Assembly (NCBI RefSeq): GCF_014646635.1
Contig: NZ_BMNQ01000006.1
Location: forward strand, 1 to 64,000
DNA length: 64,000 nt
Source: Lentibacillus kapialis
Lineage (GTDB): Bacteria > Bacillota > Bacilli > Bacillales > Amphibacillaceae
Direction: 5' to 3'
Below, piece by piece: positions 62,487-64,000 of the stretch (positions are counted from its first letter, which is position 1; each line of letters starts with the position of its first letter). A program made the position numbers and the translations under genes. The notes under the pieces are model-generated. The model was not told the DNA's origin and did not search any database. It worked only from the letters and a program-made list of their open reading frames with translations.

Positions 62487-62708
62487 CTAAAGATCGAGAT
62501 TGCTCAGCACATCTTTCAAATTGGCCATGTCCTCTTCTGTCAAAGTGACCCCTTTTCCCATTTTTGATTTGTCAGGTGCCCAATCCCGCAAATCATATTT
62601 TGGATCACGTCCATTCCAGCTGACCAAATTCAATTCCTTTGTCCAGCCTTTAGGCGATTCAGATAGCTTAGCCACGTGTTCGATGATTTCATATTTGATA
62701 TCAGCCAT
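62487..62708 (-). CDS. YdbC/PC4-like ssDNA-binding protein
   Basis: This 73-residue protein has WTKELNLVSWNGRDPKYDLR and DKSKMGKGVTLT, matching the YdbC family (PC4-like, PF02229), a small beta-sheet fold that binds single-stranded nucleic acid. GGAGG precedes the ATG. It lies alone between sppA and an SDR gene. Confidence 0.82.
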   Translation of the reverse strand: MADIKYEIIEHVAKLSESPKGWTKELNLVSWNGRDPKYDLRDWAPDKSKMGKGVTLTEEDMANLKDVLSNLDL

Positions 62709-62752
62709 ATTGACTCCTCCAGTAAATTATAAACTTCTCGTAACCATCATTT

Positions 62753-63352
62753 CTAATACACTTCATAATTCTGGCCGTTCTGAGAACCTTCCACACTTTT
62801 AACATAAGCTCTCGCAACACGTTCTGCAGATACCGGCGTAAATCCGGCAAAAAGGTGTCCCAGTTTTTCCCATGATTCCTGAACAATATTGGGACTGACA
62901 CAGTTTATTCGGATTCCGCGCGGCATTTCTATCGCTGCTGCTTTCACAAATGCTTTGACTCCGCCATTTGCCATGGCGGCTGAGGAACCCATGGGAATCG
63001 GATCATCCATCATGACACCGGTTGTCAGCGTGAAACTGCCACCGTTGTTCAGATATTCTCGACCAAGCAGCACCAGATTTATTTGGCCTTTCAGTTTGCT
63101 TTCCACCCCTTTTTCATTCAGTTCGGGTGTCAAATCGGAAACAGTCTTGAAATTTGCCCCTCCAGACGCATTAATAACAGCATCAATGTGACCAATCGAT
63201 TTGTACATGGCAGTAATGCTATCCGGTGACATAATATCAACCTTAACATCCGCTCCATTTCTCCCTGCACGGAGAACTTCGTGACTCGGCTTCAAAGTCT
63301 CCACTACTTTTTGTCCGATGGTGCCACTTGCCCCTACTACCAGTATTCGCAT
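62753..63352 (-). CDS. Short-chain dehydrogenase, small
   Basis: This 199-residue SDR has the cofactor turn GASGTIGQKVV, then AGRNGADVKVDIMSP, NASGGANF and a weakly kept catalytic region (LTTGVM then the SSAAMANGG stretch, where the usual Tyr-x3-Lys is not obvious). The family of short 200-residue SDRs has no assigned substrate. GGAAGGAG precedes the ATG. Neighbours do not form a pathway. Confidence 0.75.
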   Translation of the reverse strand: MRILVVGASGTIGQKVVETLKPSHEVLRAGRNGADVKVDIMSPDSITAMYKSIGHIDAVINASGGANFKTVSDLTPELNEKGVESKLKGQINLVLLGREYLNNGGSFTLTTGVMMDDPIPMGSSAAMANGGVKAFVKAAAIEMPRGIRINCVSPNIVQESWEKLGHLFAGFTPVSAERVARAYVKSVEGSQNGQNYEVY

Positions 63353-63377
63353 TCGAAAAGCATCTCCTTCCCTGTTA

Positions 63378-63998
63378 TCAGAAATAAAGTTTCATACTTC
63401 TTCTCCCACGCTTTTTTCCCTTTGGCGGCCAGTAGCCCCGTTCATAGATCCTGCCTTTTGACATATGGCACTTCCTTAGAAATATATCCATCTTATCGGT
63501 TTCATATGTCTTAAAAGCCTTGATTAATATTTCAGCAGCAACTTTGGCATCCGCCAATGCATGGTGATGCTCAAACTGAATGCCGTGATAAGATGCTACT
63601 GTGTTTAACTTATGATTTTTAAGCTTTGGCCAAACGATTCGTGAAATGTTCGCTGTACACAGATAATCCATTTCAGGGTATATCAGATTAAATTGATTAA
63701 GTGTCTGGCGGATAACGCTCATATCGAAGCTGGCATTGTGGGCGACAGCCACACGATTTGATAAATAATTGTTTAGCGTCGGCCATAATTCTGCAAACGT
63801 CGGAGCATCTGTCACATCATCTGCTGTAATACCGTGGATACTTGTGTTAAACGAGCTGAAATGGGTGAACGGATTTATCAAACTGTAATATTCATCAACA
63901 ATCTCACTTCCATCCACAACAGCAAGACCAACCGCACACGGACTGCTGCGTTTTTCATTTGCTGTTTCAAAGTCAATCGATACAAACTGCATGCTCAT
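63378..63998 (-). CDS. DnaQ-like 3'-5' exonuclease
   Basis: This 206-residue protein of the DEDDh group has FVSIDFETAN near the start (Asp and Glu), AHNASFDMSVI and the final HHALADAKVAAEI (His and Asp). It is similar in size to stand-alone epsilon-type exonucleases that trim DNA or RNA ends. The C-terminal 35 residues are basic (KGKKRGRRSMK) and may help nucleic-acid binding. The start is close to the window edge, and an ATG two codons later is also possible. Confidence 0.85.
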   Translation of the reverse strand: MSMQFVSIDFETANEKRSSPCAVGLAVVDGSEIVDEYYSLINPFTHFSSFNTSIHGITADDVTDAPTFAELWPTLNNYLSNRVAVAHNASFDMSVIRQTLNQFNLIYPEMDYLCTANISRIVWPKLKNHKLNTVASYHGIQFEHHHALADAKVAAEILIKAFKTYETDKMDIFLRKCHMSKGRIYERGYWPPKGKKRGRRSMKLYF

Positions 63999-64000
63999 TC

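Overview
The window is chromosome from a spore-forming, low-to-moderate-GC Gram-positive of the family Bacillaceae. The best guess is a halotolerant genus near Virgibacillus, Lentibacillus or Oceanobacillus, but no marker fixes the genus. Supporting signs are a YhcN-type sporulation lipoprotein, the SigI/RsgI pair, a Bce-type peptide-antibiotic module, a Fnr with a C-terminal cysteine cluster, LuxS, OdhAB, QueG/YhbB/TrmL and SppA/YteJ, and strong AGGAGG-type ribosome sites with many GTG and TTG starts. An osmoprotectant transporter and an NhaC antiporter fit a salty habitat.

Layout. 1-4.6 kb: a decayed SufC-like fragment, then a BceRS-BceAB-like sensing and detoxification module on the minus strand, with a recognisable BceR-type operator. 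4.7-10 kb: a phospholipase-C-like protein, two MFS transporters, an IDEAL-domain protein and a cation-efflux protein. 10.2-14.4 kb: the most unusual locus, three tandem 29-30 codon genes for near-identical, purely acidic peptides followed by a heterodimeric ABC exporter. 14.5-17.5 kb: AzlCD diverging from a T-box-controlled NhaC with a UAC (Tyr) specifier. 18-24.4 kb: a BtuF-like protein, Map, a benzil-reductase-like SDR, a C39-like lipoprotein, an M20 dipeptidase, LuxS and a YhcN lipoprotein. 24.6-28.5 kb: a YhdB-like protein, SigI-RsgI, a PRC-barrel protein and a membrane-anchored serine protease. 28.6-30.4 kb: a TDT/SLAC1-like membrane protein with beta carbonic anhydrase behind a perfect Fnr box. 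30.6-33.9 kb: a betaine-type ABC transporter. 34-41.3 kb: MurG, a CNT nucleoside transporter and OdhAB. 41.6-47 kb: a 33-codon secreted or lipoprotein peptide, TrmL-YhbB-Ogt-QueG, an ABC-class ATPase and tRNA-Gly. 47-52.5 kb: Fnr and D-amino acid transaminase sharing one Fnr box, a hydrolase and YhgE/Pip. 52.5-59 kb: a holin-like type I toxin, a truncated DNA glycosylase, a phosphotransferase, an AI-2E family permease, a 46-codon gene and an acyl-CoA ligase. 59.2-60.8 kb: an IS3-family element carrying an RNA-like three-way junction. 60.9-64 kb: RDD/YteJ, SppA, a YdbC-like protein, an SDR and an exonuclease.

The intergenic space is crowded with repeats. An approximately 85-bp family (called R1 here) with a 10-bp perfect hairpin and a T-tract occurs about a dozen times and probably works as a terminator cassette. 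One copy is split by the IS3 element, which left a 3-bp target duplication, and two inverted pairs bracket the T-box leader and the YhdB-like gene. R2 is a MITE-like element with 18-bp perfect terminal repeats at 56.3 kb. R3 is a MITE-like element that ends the DNA glycosylase gene. R4 is a cluster of palindromes at 17.7 kb.

All function calls come from reading motifs in the translated sequence. No database search was run.
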